A stretch of 64,000 bases of DNA from Apostichopus japonicus (Eukaryota; Echinodermata; Holothuroidea; Aspidochirotida; Stichopodidae), in assembly GCF_037975245.1 (NCBI RefSeq), contig NC_092568.1:11865501-11929500 (forward strand), read 5' to 3'. Of this stretch, positions 1 through 11,414 are shown in pieces (position 1 is the stretch's first letter; each line of letters opens with the position of its first letter). Both the position numbers and the translations under genes were made by a program. A model generated the notes under the pieces. It did not search any database, was not told the DNA's origin, and was given only the letters and a program-made list of their open reading frames with translations.

Positions 1-3000
1 GAGACGATTTATTTAACCAATATTATACGTCCGACTTGAACATTTAAACCCATTTTAGTTTAAATATCATTATTGTAGATCAGACGGAAGGATTTGAGTC
101 GACAATTGAGACGAAAAGCTGAAATATTGGTATAAAGTCGAAATTTTTAAAAACAATAGTTGAAATATTAAAATAAAATTGATACAGTCAAAGTCGAAAT
201 GCTATTAAAATTGTAAGAAAAACAGTGAAGATGTGTGATGTCCCCTCTGAGCCACCGTAGTCTCCAAAGCTGAAATTCTTCTATGGAAAGACTGTCAACC
301 CCACTAGTTTTTCCTCAACCATCACTTATAATGAAGTACGTTAGTTTGATATAATATATTTAGTAATAACTTGCGTGTAAAAGCACCGTAATTATAAAGA
401 CATTATAATGCAGACACTTCAGTTTTCCAAAATACCGTGAAAGAGGTGTTTTGACGGTCTTTCGTTTTCTTTCAGAAATTCCGGTAATTCTATATAGGCT
501 ACATCTATTTATACTCATTGCCTGAAAGTGCTAAATATTTGTATTGTTATCAGTCCCTAAGGTTGTTTGGTTGGGATTCTTTGTTTTTTTCTTTTTGAGT
601 AAACCAAGCATTCCGTTGCATTTAAAAACAAATCTTTTTGTATCACTGCAGTGGAATAACCGACGGAGACAAACATCACAGACTATTCAAAAAGGAAACT
701 TGTTTGGTTGGAATTTTTTTTTTCTCTCTCTTTGAGTTAACCAAGCAAATTCAAGTTTTCACCAACTGATTAAGGCTGAACTTGCTTTGAAATGCCAGGG
801 GAGAATGAAGAATAATATAAAGGAGGGAGCTGCATTGGGGTCATTGAAACCGACTCATACGCAGGGAAATGGCGGTCTGGGGGTTTTCAACCGGAGAAAG
901 AAAGTGAGAAGTCACATGGTGCATTCTGATCAATATTTCTTCTCATACTGTTGATGACCAGCTGCAGATTACTGAGAAATCAGTTTGCCCACCAGCACCA
1001 TTTCACACATGCGAAGTTATTCACAAAGTATAATGGCACTTGTATATTTAGCATTCTAAAATACTTCTTGTACAGAAACATTAAGAAGAGTATGATTTTA
1101 AACTCCTAACCCATTCTCTTACGATGTCAATTGTTGAGTCAGCTGCAGAGCTGGGATGATGAAGCAAGGGGGATATTTTATCAATCCAAAACAACTATAC
1201 AGCAACCAGTGCAAATTAGTGATGATATGTTTTACTTTAAGTTATATATCTGCAGCTTCTGCATAAACTGACACCTACTCAGCCACAAACATTTGTTACT
1301 AGATAATATGAATAGTTAAACGAGTGAGATATTCCATTCATAAATGTACTTTCTCACCCTAGCTGTCTTTATTTCTCAACTGCACTACTTATAATTGATA
1401 TGTAACAATGTTTAATCCTTGATCATGTTGAAGGTTGACATCTTATTGTGCTTGCACGCCAGCTTTAAAGCAAGGTAATTTCTTAATGGAACATTCTGAC
1501 AGTTTCTGGTAATACCAATTATATCCTTGTGGGAATATATAATCATATACCAATATTGTTTCATCATATGCTCATATAGTTATGTAAAATTCAATATACC
1601 ATAGTCTAAGGATACATATGAAGGATACAGGAGTGCTTTAATCACCCCATGTTCTATTGTCTCAAATGCTTGACAAAGTTCAGTGGTGCCCCACCAATCT
1701 GTTTCTAAAAATGGGTTGGAACATGTGGGGATGAGGAAATTACAATATGGTTCATGTTGGATATGACACGACACTGACGTGTGTAGTGGTTTGGCGAGCT
1801 CCTTCTTGGTATCAGGGAAAAAGTCATACAAAGAATGGTGGGAGCACATTTGGCGTCATGGTGGGATGAAATGTTGCTTTTGATGGTAGAACATTACACT
1901 AAAATACGTAAAGCTAGACTGGTGGGTATCGGCAGAGTCTTGCAAACTTTATCGGGGCTTCAATCCCCAATATCTATAGCAAAGCCTGTATTGGACAGTG
2001 CAGTGATTGCAGTGCAGTCGGGATACACAATGACCAAAGTTTCATGCAATGTGAAAGATACTAAAATGATGATCAAATAAAACTAAACCTTCACCTGACC
2101 ATTTTTGTAGTTTGAGGGCCACGGCGTAGGCCCGCCCCAGGTAACCACACCCTCCGTCAACCCCAAAAACTGTACAAATTACCAGTAATCTGAATGCACA
2201 CCCTCAACTGCAACCTTTTAAGAGGGAGCTATTCTATCATGTTAAACACCAATATTAGTGTGTTTTGTGTTTCAGATATCACAAAAACTGTTTGAATACA
2301 CACCTCAATTACAGGACACCTAGATATCCCCCAATTAAACATTTTGACCCCCCTCCCTCTTCTAAGTGTGTTTTCAAACACAAGTCTCCTGATTGATGTG
2401 TCGGTTCAAGTACATGCACACAAATCATTTGTGTATAACGATTTTTTTTATTTTTTTATTTTTTACAGTTTGAAAGGGTACAGCTTTGTTAATATTACCG
2501 TCTCGTTTCAATCTGCCCGACGTTTCCCTGAGTGACGTCACGCATTATATTGTTATCAGATACCCACCCTATTTTCAGTAACCTTTCAATGTGTTTCTGT
2601 CTCGGTGTTTAGAATTCAACGCAAAAACTGCAGTTTTCACCTTACCCCGTGTGATTGAACAATCTGATATAAATTTTACCAGATTATTTCACTTTCTGTC
2701 AAGGCCGATATAACTGAAAATAAACAAAATTTTATTATCAGAAAATCAGTTTCCATATCTTGGTTTATAAATGACATAATTTCGTTATTTAACTAACCAG
2801 GCTGTACATTTCGAAGCGGTTATAGATAGATCATCTATAAAGGAGGTCGAATCATCTTCAAGTTATTTGCTAAAAAACATCTCAATAACATACTAAACGT
2901 TTTTGAATAACAGTTGGGAGGTGAGGTTGACAGACGTTGACAGACTTATATCTTCTCCCCCCCCCCCACCCCCATACACCCCCCATCACCCCTCCCGTCT

Positions 3001-5015
3001 CCTCTCTCTGTACAACTGTTCGTGTCTTAAATGTGAACTAACGGAAATATGGTTGTTGTTTGTTTCCTCTGAGATATAATGACAGCTTGTATCATTATGG
3101 CGCCTATTCAACCTCGAATACTTTTAAAGATATGACATAGATGCATTTGCAGTTATCATCATGCAAATATTGGGATGATCAACTGCATTGATTGCCTTCT
3201 TGTTGCAACCATGGAATGGTCAATTGTGTCAGCAGCCAGTGTCTTTATCGGCTGTTCTATATCTAACTGATTCGAAAATCATTTCTGCAGAGGTTTTCGA
3301 GATTTGCGGAATAGTGTCGGAGCCTCCACATTTCCTTTTTTGTACGAAGTACTCGTTTAATTTTTAATATAACCATGCTTTTCGGGATTTTGTTTAGGCA
3401 AACGTTGACAGCATTTACAACCTGATCTTTAATATGTAACTTCAGCTAGAATGTCTGTCCTACAGATACAATAGAAATTAGAACGACTTATAGCTTGGCG
3501 ATTTTTAATTATTTTTTTAATTAAGTTTATAGACATGAGGTGGGTGGTAACGTTACAGACAGACACTGCCTACGTGCTGTTTGCTCAATCGTCGGGGATA
3601 AAATGAATGGCATATCGTCGATGAGGCATGTGTGTGTAAAGTATATATAGACTCACTGACTCACAGACTCACTCATAGAAACACAGTCGTTGGAGGTCGA
3701 AACTAAAGGAGGAGAATGAACCAAAATGTGACGCAAGAATTATTCAGACAACCATAAGCGTGTGGATCGTTAACCACGAAGGTTCAACGTTACATGAAAA
3801 CATAAAGTCCATCACAAAAGCTCAAGCGTTCGAAGCATTTCCGTTTTAAAGGAATGACTTTGCAGCACACTTTTCTGCACCAGTTTGACCAATTCTATAT
3901 ATAGCCTACTATAATCACGGGGCCGGTTATTCACCTTCTCAGTACAGGACCAACGGAGAAGAGGGAGCTGAGGTGTGGATTTATCCGTCACTATTTGTTT
4001 TGCCATGTCTAAACATGTGTAATAATAACCCAGACTGCTGTAATCATTGAAAATTCGAGTCAACGTAACCAGTATGACTGCATAGCACATTGGTATACCG
4101 ACGTCAAAGCAATGCCCGGTTTCATTTCTACGAGGAAATTGACAGCTAGCTAACCGTCAATTTATCATTTTGTGTTTTGTCATAGGCCTACCAAAGTCCG
4201 TGGAAATTTTGGCATTTTCTTAAAACTTTCTATAAAAGGTCGAAAGTTTAAAGAAAACACCGAAATCATTCAACAGTTTCTTTAAACCTTTCGTTATACC
4301 CTCATACACTCTCCTACTTTATTGAATACCACCTAAGTATATATCATTATCCCGAGGTTTCAAGAAAGTTGATATTTTGAGATTAAAATAGTCTGTTGAA
4401 CTTTTAAAACGTTACTATTTCAAGGAATAAATCGAAATATTTTGGAGATATCAGCATTGAAATTTGTGTCATGAGTGTGTCATTTTGTCAGGTCATGATG
4501 ACAAAGTGTTGCCAGGATGTGCAAACATGGCTATTCCTTTAGCTATTCTTCTTCTTCTTTTTTTCTTTTCATTTTCCTTTTTTCCCTCCATTTTCAAGCT
4601 GAATTTACACACTTGACACTGAAAACATTGAAAGCATAACTTATTAGGTACATGCTCAGAAATTCAACATGTTCGATCCACCATTATTTTGGGAAGCCTA
4701 ACTTTATAACGGAAAATATGTACTGCAATAAATAATAAGTCTATAAAAGTTAATGCAAATGAGAATCGGTCTGTAATATTTTGATTTGTTCAAGCTATCA
4801 CCTTTGTCTATCAAAGAACTTTTAAGTTGCTATTTCCCTGCAGGTGGAATAAACTGTTCTTACCTTTTGGGGGTAAGTCGTTCATCTCTATCACATAGAC
4901 ACCTGCTAATGGTTGGGAGTGCTTTTGTTACCTTAACTTAGACTCTTCTAAGAAGGGTATGTACATATATTATTAGAGAATTATATTGTATACAAGCATT
5001 AACAGATGCATGTAG
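1..5015. other. Left flank outside the array, no gene seen
   Basis: This stretch has no counterpart elsewhere in the window. It is AT-rich, with short poly-T and poly-C tracts (for example the C-rich run near 2958-2995). The open frames in it (such as 1835-2080 plus and 3812-4090 minus) are at most 92 codons, show no recognisable motif, and are not supported by a sister copy. A TATATATA-like motif at about 3641-3648 could be a core promoter, but nothing downstream supports a gene. It may be intronic or intergenic DNA. Confidence 0.5.
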
Positions 5016-5125
5016 CAGTGGCGAATTAGGTATAGGAGGCTGAAATGTTATGGAAACAGCCAGATGTGAATGGAGGATCTTGTGAAGCAGGGGCATTCCC
5101 GCCCTCCCTCCTTGCGCACGCCATT
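5016..5125. mobile_element. Possible degenerate hAT-like MITE at the array edge
   Basis: The segment begins CAGTGGCG and ends CGCCATTG, which are near-perfect inverted ends of the same kind as the two clearer hAT-like insertions at 5743 and 40795. The flanking 8-mers gcatgtag and tcttttag match at only 5 of 8 positions, so target-site duplication is not convincing. It sits directly left of the point where homology to the tandem units starts. Confidence 0.35.
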
Positions 5126-5742
5126 GTCTTTTAGTGCTGTTGCCAGATAATGGTACCGCTTGGAACCACATCGTGACCGGGTTTGCGTTACTTTACCAAA
5201 CAAACGTCATGCAAAAACATAACGTGGATCTATCCACTAACAAGTAACGAATTGTCAACGAATTTAATTTATAGTCTTCTATTTTTCTCATTTGGAACCC
5301 ATGAAAGGGGTTTCCTTATATAAGCGTCCCTGATCCTACCGAGGGGATACAATTACACGGTGCTCTTTCAGGGACCTTAAGTTTCCTCGAAGCGGTCGAG
5401 TTTGATTTCCCAGGTTACGAAAAAAATGCTAGCAAAGTTTATTTTACAGCAAATGATAATAATGGATGCAAATGAGCCTCTCATACGTACCTCAAGTAGG
5501 AGGATATTAATGTCCATGTGCTTAATGTCTTTTCGTCGTTATATAGTCATCAATTGAATGCTTGATACGTGTTACCGGAAGCAGGTTAAAACGCTAAACG
5601 TTCACTGTGAATTCTGGACTGCCCACATAGCGTAAACATCTTGTCTTCAGGTTTCAGTAATATGAAATAAAACTGCACCACTTGAATGGCATTGATCTCT
5701 CTGTATTGTTATAAACTTGTTTCGAATAAGGAACATGTGGTT

Positions 5743-6136
5743 CAGTGGCGGAGCGCCCATACAGTCAGGGGGCGGATGCCCCCCCCCCCCCCTGACGGAC
5801 TCAAATGGACTGCTGGCGCCCTTTTCAGCTTTTTACCACTTTTTACTTATTCGCGATTATTGACAATTTTACTGCGCTCTCATCTACCTATTGACATTTC
5901 TCACATTTTTTGGTGTAATTTTCTGACAAAATGCTCTAACGGCTATTTATTCTTCGTTTATCTGCAAATTAGCATGGCCCGGAAAGGGTCATTTCCGGCG
6001 ATCTAGGGAGTATCTTTACTCAAAAAAATTCTGTACGCTCCGCGCCAACCTGTGATGGCGCTCCGCTTAGATAGTCGAAAGCGCTACTACAGACCATTCT
6101 CGCCCCCTCTGACCAATACCCCTAGCTCCCCCACTG
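5743..6136. mobile_element. Non-autonomous hAT-like DNA transposon, 394 bp
   Basis: The element has inverted ends CAGTGGCGG...CCCACTG and is flanked by a perfect 8-bp target duplication, atgtggtt (5735-5742 and 6137-6144). Unit 2 (21574-21581) and unit 3 (36857-36864) retain the empty site with a single atgtggtt, so the insertion happened after the units separated. There is no transposase-sized ORF. The 8-bp duplication and CAGTGGCG ends are typical of hAT-superfamily MITEs; the family assignment is inferred. The stretch near 6030-6075 is related, in inverted orientation, to 40990-41043. Confidence 0.85.
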
Positions 6137-6144
6137 ATGTGGTT

Positions 6145-7269
6145 CGTCAATGAGTACTGATAAAGTCCATTAGTGTGTTACGTGTTGGACATAACGGGGA
6201 CTACTTGGTATTCCATTAATGGCAGTTTTCTTCATCTGTTCATTGTTCATCAGAATGTAGTCCATTGACTTTTAAAACAAATAGAAGAAAGAACAAGGAA
6301 TCGGGTAACATTCTTCCGAGATCAAACTAGTTTTATCCTGAGACGTGTACAACGAACAGATAGACCGAAGAGTTGAAGACATCCCGAAGATCATGTGTAG
6401 TATCTGTTCCCTTTCGAGAGGAATTTATATCCACACCTGACGATGATCACACAGTCACAGTCTCGATGCAAGGGGACTGGGGTTGAGAGCGGATCAGACG
6501 TTCGGTAGTTTGGTTTTCGTTAATCTTCATATAAGCAACAGAGCACCCTTGGATGGCATTCGACATCATTTGTTGTCCTTAACAAATTTGTAATAAATTA
6601 TAAACATGTTATTTGAGACCATATAATCTTAATTTCTCCCATTGAGTTTTGTAGTGCAACCGAGGAACTAGATGGGCTGTGTAATTAACTAATTGAATGG
6701 TCCAGTCACTTTAACTAGTGAACCTCAACTGTTTAAAGGGTCATTCAAAAGAACAAACAAAACAAAAAAGTAAATGTGCTATACAACCCTAGCTAGACCG
6801 AGAGCAGTGGCTTTTAACGTTCCACGACATATCAAAGTTAATTTTGTTGCTGAAGTTATCAAAACACAATACGGGGTATTTTTTGTGAATCTCAAACAAA
6901 GTTCTTAAGAATCACTCAGTTTCCGAAACTACCTACTATCCGGTATGAGAATTTGCTACAACACTGTTGCTTATAATGGGACCATATTGAAACTGGTATA
7001 CTTTGGTTTTCTTGCAAAAGTGATATAGATTGAATTCTATATATATTAAAATTTTATCTCATGGTCTTGCCGGCTTGTATGTCTCTTGTATTGCAACGAA
7101 TATAATGCTTGTTTTGGTGTAGGTTGTGTGAATCTTTACCAACACATTTATATCAAACAATGAGCCTAATTAAGTTCCTGCAAACCCTTGTGAACCGCAT
7201 CACTGTTTGAATGTGTTGCTTGGCCTACCACAAATAAACCATTACAATAAAATCCATTCCACCTTCCAA
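6145..7269. other. Unit 1 spacer, no gene seen
   Basis: Sequence shared with the equivalent spacers of units 2-4 but showing no coding exon, RNA gene or transposon end that I can support. About 350 bp present in the other units (for example 21960-22310) is missing here near 6515. Confidence 0.5.
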
Positions 7270-7389
7270 AAAAAAAACGGCTTTTAAGGAATTCGATGGC
7301 GCTAGTTTGAAACAGGATGCTTTTTCATATAAAATAATTATATGGCCTTTAAAGGCATCCGTAGATTTATATTTAGGAGAACAGCGCCT

Positions 7390-7710
7390 CATCGGGCCGC
7401 GTATTCAGTGGACGGTGGCTGCAAGCATGCCGGTCGCAGAGATGTCACCACCTCTGGCCAAAGGTAAGGATTCACGCACGCCACCTAGTACGCTTCTGGT
7501 CAATTTGACCGACCTTCTGCGCATCCTCCCGGGTTCTTTTGCGACAACAAGGGAGACATGGTACGGGATCCTAGGCCACAAAAAAGCACCATGCCACAGC
7601 CAGAGGTATTATCGCCAGAGGCCTGTCTTGAACCCTAGCCACGATTTACACGACCGACGAGGAATGAGTCTTTCGTCACCCTCTTAACAGTATCGGCCAC
7701 CACATCAGCT
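7390..7710 (-). mobile_element. Possible SINE with tRNA-like head (unit 1)
   Basis: On the minus strand, TGGCCGATACTGTTAAG (7683-7699) resembles a tRNA Leu/Ser A-box region, and GGGTTCAAGAC (7625-7635) fits a pol III B-box. A GC-richer conserved body follows and then a tract that ends in poly-T/A near 7268-7276. Copies lie at the same place in units 2, 3 and 4, so insertion predates the array. The apparent protein frame on the plus strand is a by-product. SINE status is inferred; target duplications were not identified. Confidence 0.4.
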
Positions 7711-7792
7711 AGTAAATTATATGATCGAATTAATATATCAAGACTTCAGCGTGGGCTGCTTAAAGAGAAAAAGAATTTTTAAACGTGTATAA

Positions 7793-7862
7793 TCGTTGAT
7801 GGAGTCGAACTCAGTTCATCAGATTACCAGTCCACTGCTCTACCCACTGAACCATTTGACGG
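7793..7862 (-). other. Second tRNA-like segment (unit 1)
   Basis: Minus strand reads TGGTTCAGTGGGTAGAGC, a perfect A-box match to a tRNA D-arm, followed by CTGGTAA (GGT anticodon position) and GAGTTCGACTC resembling a B-box. The T-stem and acceptor stem do not pair properly, so it is a tRNA relic or SINE head, not a functional tRNA gene. Present also near 23612, 38893 and 54835. Confidence 0.4.
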
Positions 7863-10039
7863 GTTAAATTTCTTCGATCTCAAATTGGTATTGTTGGTTG
7901 GATACAATCTATTGGTAACAGTGAACGACACTGCCTTCAACGAAATCTCTATTCATCCTGTTTTACTCTCATTAGAACAACGGATCTGAATATCTTTATT
8001 TACAAGAAGCTCACGCTTGTCTTTGTTTACATTGCAGCAAATAGTAATTATAAGAATGTCGTTTCCTTCCAAGACCATGGAGCTATAAAAGACGTTAATG
8101 TACAATAGGCTTATTCCCCGATACTATCGATGACTTCGAAGCAAGCAGTAAAAGAAAAACGGATTACGTGAAATCTTCTTATTCACAAAATGTTGCTTAA
8201 GATAATGCTCGCGAGAGAGTTCTTGCTGTAAGTTGTGTCCTTTTACACTATATTCTAAGCTGACGATCATGAACTGGTGATGAGCTTAAAATTTTAACAA
8301 ACAATGCATATTCTTAATTAGGGATCTGAATGGCTGGAAATAGCACGGTTACTCGAAACCCGAAACAGGATTCATAGGGTTTGGAGTTTATGCAAGAAGA
8401 TTTGGGAAACACGGGGATCGGGAATTCGTCAAGTGACTAGATGTGTTTATTGATCAAATTTTGATCTATTATCAGCCAATGTTGTTTACAATTGTTGCAT
8501 TTTGAAAGACTGAATGGTTATGAGGAAGGGACGGTGACGAGAACGGGGTTTGGCTGTTTTTACAGCTTCTTATATGTACAATACAAGTCAACACTCTGAC
8601 ATGGTCGACTCTATCAGCAGCTTAAATCTCTATAAAGCATAAGTTATAGGAGGCAATAGCAACCCTTTCAGGTCGTAGCTACTCTACCCTCACCGCCGCC
8701 CCTCCTTCTCATTTCATTTGCCGATACGTTACTGAAGCATGAAAATTGTATCTCAGATCAGATCTCTATAACAAAGAAATAAACGAACGGAATGAAAATT
8801 AAGTTTCCTCCTCCTATCGATTTGAAAAGAGGTATTTGCGTCACCTTTCATAGAGTGTGGGCTTGGAATAATTGACGTCTTTCATCCAGAACTCTGTTTT
8901 ACTGTGTTTAACAAAAGATGTTGTATCATTGAAATAGGCGTAACATGACAAAAATCAGGTTTAAGCATGAAAGGTATAACCGTAACTAGGTATATTGGGT
9001 AACCTTATGTACGTAACCATGGTATCGTCTTGTATTAGGATCTGATATTGCCAATGAGTAACAAGCAAATGTGTCACGCTCAATTCATACGGTTTGAGGC
9101 AAATATATCTTATCATCAAAAACATGCAAAATTGGGTGGGACCATTATATTTAATTAGACTATGGGCCAACGGAGACCCCCTACCCCCCCCCCCCCCCTA
9201 ACTAACTTTAACTTCATCACCTGACCCAAATTTATTCATGCAAGAAAAATAATCTTGAAAAAAAAAGAACATCATGTAACAAAGTATTGTAAGTGTTGTA
9301 AGTGTCAAAAGGAAGTAAGAACCAATGAGAACATGTGAACTATAGACACATTCGTTGTATTCCGTTTCAAGTCATGTTGGAGGATTAGAGATTACGTTGA
9401 TCCCAAGAACTAACCGCCATGATATGGAAGGAAAGCTTAAAGAGAAAGCATTCTTATAAGAAATTCCCTCTGAAAAAATACACTTTATACAATCATAACA
9501 GAGCTATATGCTGCTATATCCTTTCTATGGATTTAAAACTAACGACATTAGACATTAGAAAAGGGAATGGTACAACCTTGGCACACCTGTTTTCAATCTT
9601 TCAATCACATGAACTGCGATTGGCAGAGGTCAGGCGAAGTTTCCCTCCTCACTATTAGGGGATTCTCCCTAGCAGGGATTCTCCCTGCTTGCCTGCTGGA
9701 TGTCCCTGCTCCCATTGTGCGTACGAGTGAAAGGATATAATTCTGTCTACAAGATTGATGAGTGCAAAATATTGTAAGGTCAAGTCAATTCTTTTCATGT
9801 TATTTACCATTGATTCAAATTTGCTTTCTTTTATGTTTGTTCCCATTTATTCGTGTTTTGTATACTCCCTTGTAGTGGAATGTAACAAATCAGTAGCATA
9901 TCAGTTGACACAGCTGAATTAAATCATGAGAACTGTAAGATATATGCTTTAAGTATAGTACACCCATATTGAGCCTGGGGAAAACACAAAAGATGTTGTG
10001 CCAGTGAAATAGGCGTGACATGACAAATATCAGGTTTAA

Positions 10040-10150
10040 GCGAAAATTGGTATATGTCGATTTAAATCGGTATAGGTTAATTTAAGCTGCTGGAAACTGG
10101 TATAAGTCGAAGGAAATTGGTCTATGTCGATTTAAATCGGTATAAGTCGA
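10040..10150. repeat. AT-rich palindromic satellite remnant (unit 1)
   Basis: Imperfect repeats of a roughly 20-bp motif containing the palindrome tcgatttaaatcga (with variants tcgatttaaatcggtat). A longer version is at 57570-57890 in unit 4; units 2 and 3 lack the whole surrounding segment. Confidence 0.7.
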
Positions 10151-10717
10151 TTGCCCATGATTTGAGACTGATGGCCCGCCATACGAGTAACTGAATAATA
10201 ACGCTACGGAGTGACCACAATGACGTGTTCCTTATGTATAAACTACTATAAGCAATTTAGAGTAAACTGCAAGGTATCCTTTGTGAAGCTGGACTGGAAA
10301 GGTTATCATTTTTTTCAAATTAATCAAAATTATTAAATATGCATAAGTGAATTGTAAATGCTAACTGGACTCTAGAATTAATGGACGCGGAGAACGACAA
10401 TATTCTGTATATACCAGTCTGCACTTCGCTAGCGTAAACTTGTAATAGAAGTAATAACAGTAAGGCTGTGGCGCGAAATGTGATCTGTTTACTACCATTG
10501 CAATAGTTTACCTACGATTCTTAGGGAAGCCAATGCCAGCCCCCCCCCCCCCCCGCCGTTATTTCCTTATCCCTTGGTTAACGTGTAAATAAACAGAAAA
10601 GAACACATGCTTTCATGTGCGGTAATGAGCTGTGCTTCACTACGCCAAACGCACCTTTATTCTTTTGATTTCGTCTTTAATTTTTGATTGAATTTTGCCT
10701 ATAACACTTTGTTATGT

Positions 10718-10727
10718 TTATTTATTG
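10718..10727 (-). promoter_or_regulatory. Candidate polyadenylation signal of gene copy 1
   Basis: Minus-strand AATAAATAAA about 660 nt past the stop codon. The same string occurs at the equivalent place in units 2, 3 and 4. The role is inferred from position only. Confidence 0.3.
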
Positions 10728-11385
10728 TTATTATTTTTTATATGGAGCGGGGGGGGGGGGATCGGGCCACAAGGAGATAGGGGGGAGGTGTATGGGTAGA
10801 GACGTGCCCTGTAGTCACTATCTTCTTGGTAACGCAAAAATCCAGGAAAATCCCCAAAATTTCATTCACTTCGTGCGATGTCTAATATCAACATGAGATT
10901 GAAGTCACAGAACAGCTTGTGTGGTTCCTTTTTAAACTTGAACACAAAATAAAGTATAGTCATTAATGAATGTTATGAGAGAATGTTGTCGTATTCACAC
11001 AGGGAACATTTCTTGTGATTGTATATAGCCTATGTGTGTTTAATATGCCTAGATTCCACCCTTGTCATAAAACACACAACGTAATAGAAAGAAACGAAAA
11101 GAACGAGTTACGGATACAAACGATATATTTGACGATTACAACGAAACAAACACATCGCGAAACAAAGCATAGCTGAATATATCAATATGAGTGATAGGAA
11201 GTTGATGACGTCATTGTTACCAAGGTAACACATCCGGCCAGTGATCTGATGTAGTATGGATGGACACAGATCAAGCTTATTCGACATCCAATCAGTGGAT
11301 ATGAGACTTTATACCGTTACTCAACACCACACGACCCTTCACGTACCCGAGTCTCACCCCACCCCTACCCCAGGGGTAAAAGTCA

Positions 11386-11414
11386 TCAGCACTGCAGGTA
11401 AAGGTGACGATCAT
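11386..11414 (-). CDS. Copy 1 exon 24 (stop exon)
   Basis: Encodes DDRHLYLQC and TGA directly after a cataacag acceptor. The acceptor, frame and stop are kept in all four copies; copy 4 has only a synonymous CTG to CTA change. That supports this as the true 3' coding exon. The protein would end in Cys. Confidence 0.7.

Larger units (their letters stand above)
7863..11385. other. Unit 1 spacer with simple repeats, no further gene seen
   Basis: Contains poly-C/poly-G tracts (about 9184-9199, 10540-10555, 10749-10760) and the AT-rich palindromic satellite near 10040-10150. The right end should hold the 3' UTR of gene copy 1. The open frames here are short and vary between units. Confidence 0.5.

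Noticed and set aside
1580-2080. Divergent pair of short ORFs in the left flank
   Set aside because: Fewer than 90 codons each, no recognisable domain, no sister copy to test constraint.
3812-4090. 92-codon minus-strand ORF in the left flank
   Set aside because: Length is within chance expectation for this much sequence; no motif or conserved copy supports it.
7307-7687. Conserved ORF repeated in units 1-3 (MPVAEMSPPLAKGKDS...)
   Set aside because: Frame is disrupted by a deletion in unit 4, lies antisense to a tRNA-like head with pol III boxes, and fits a SINE body better than a gene.
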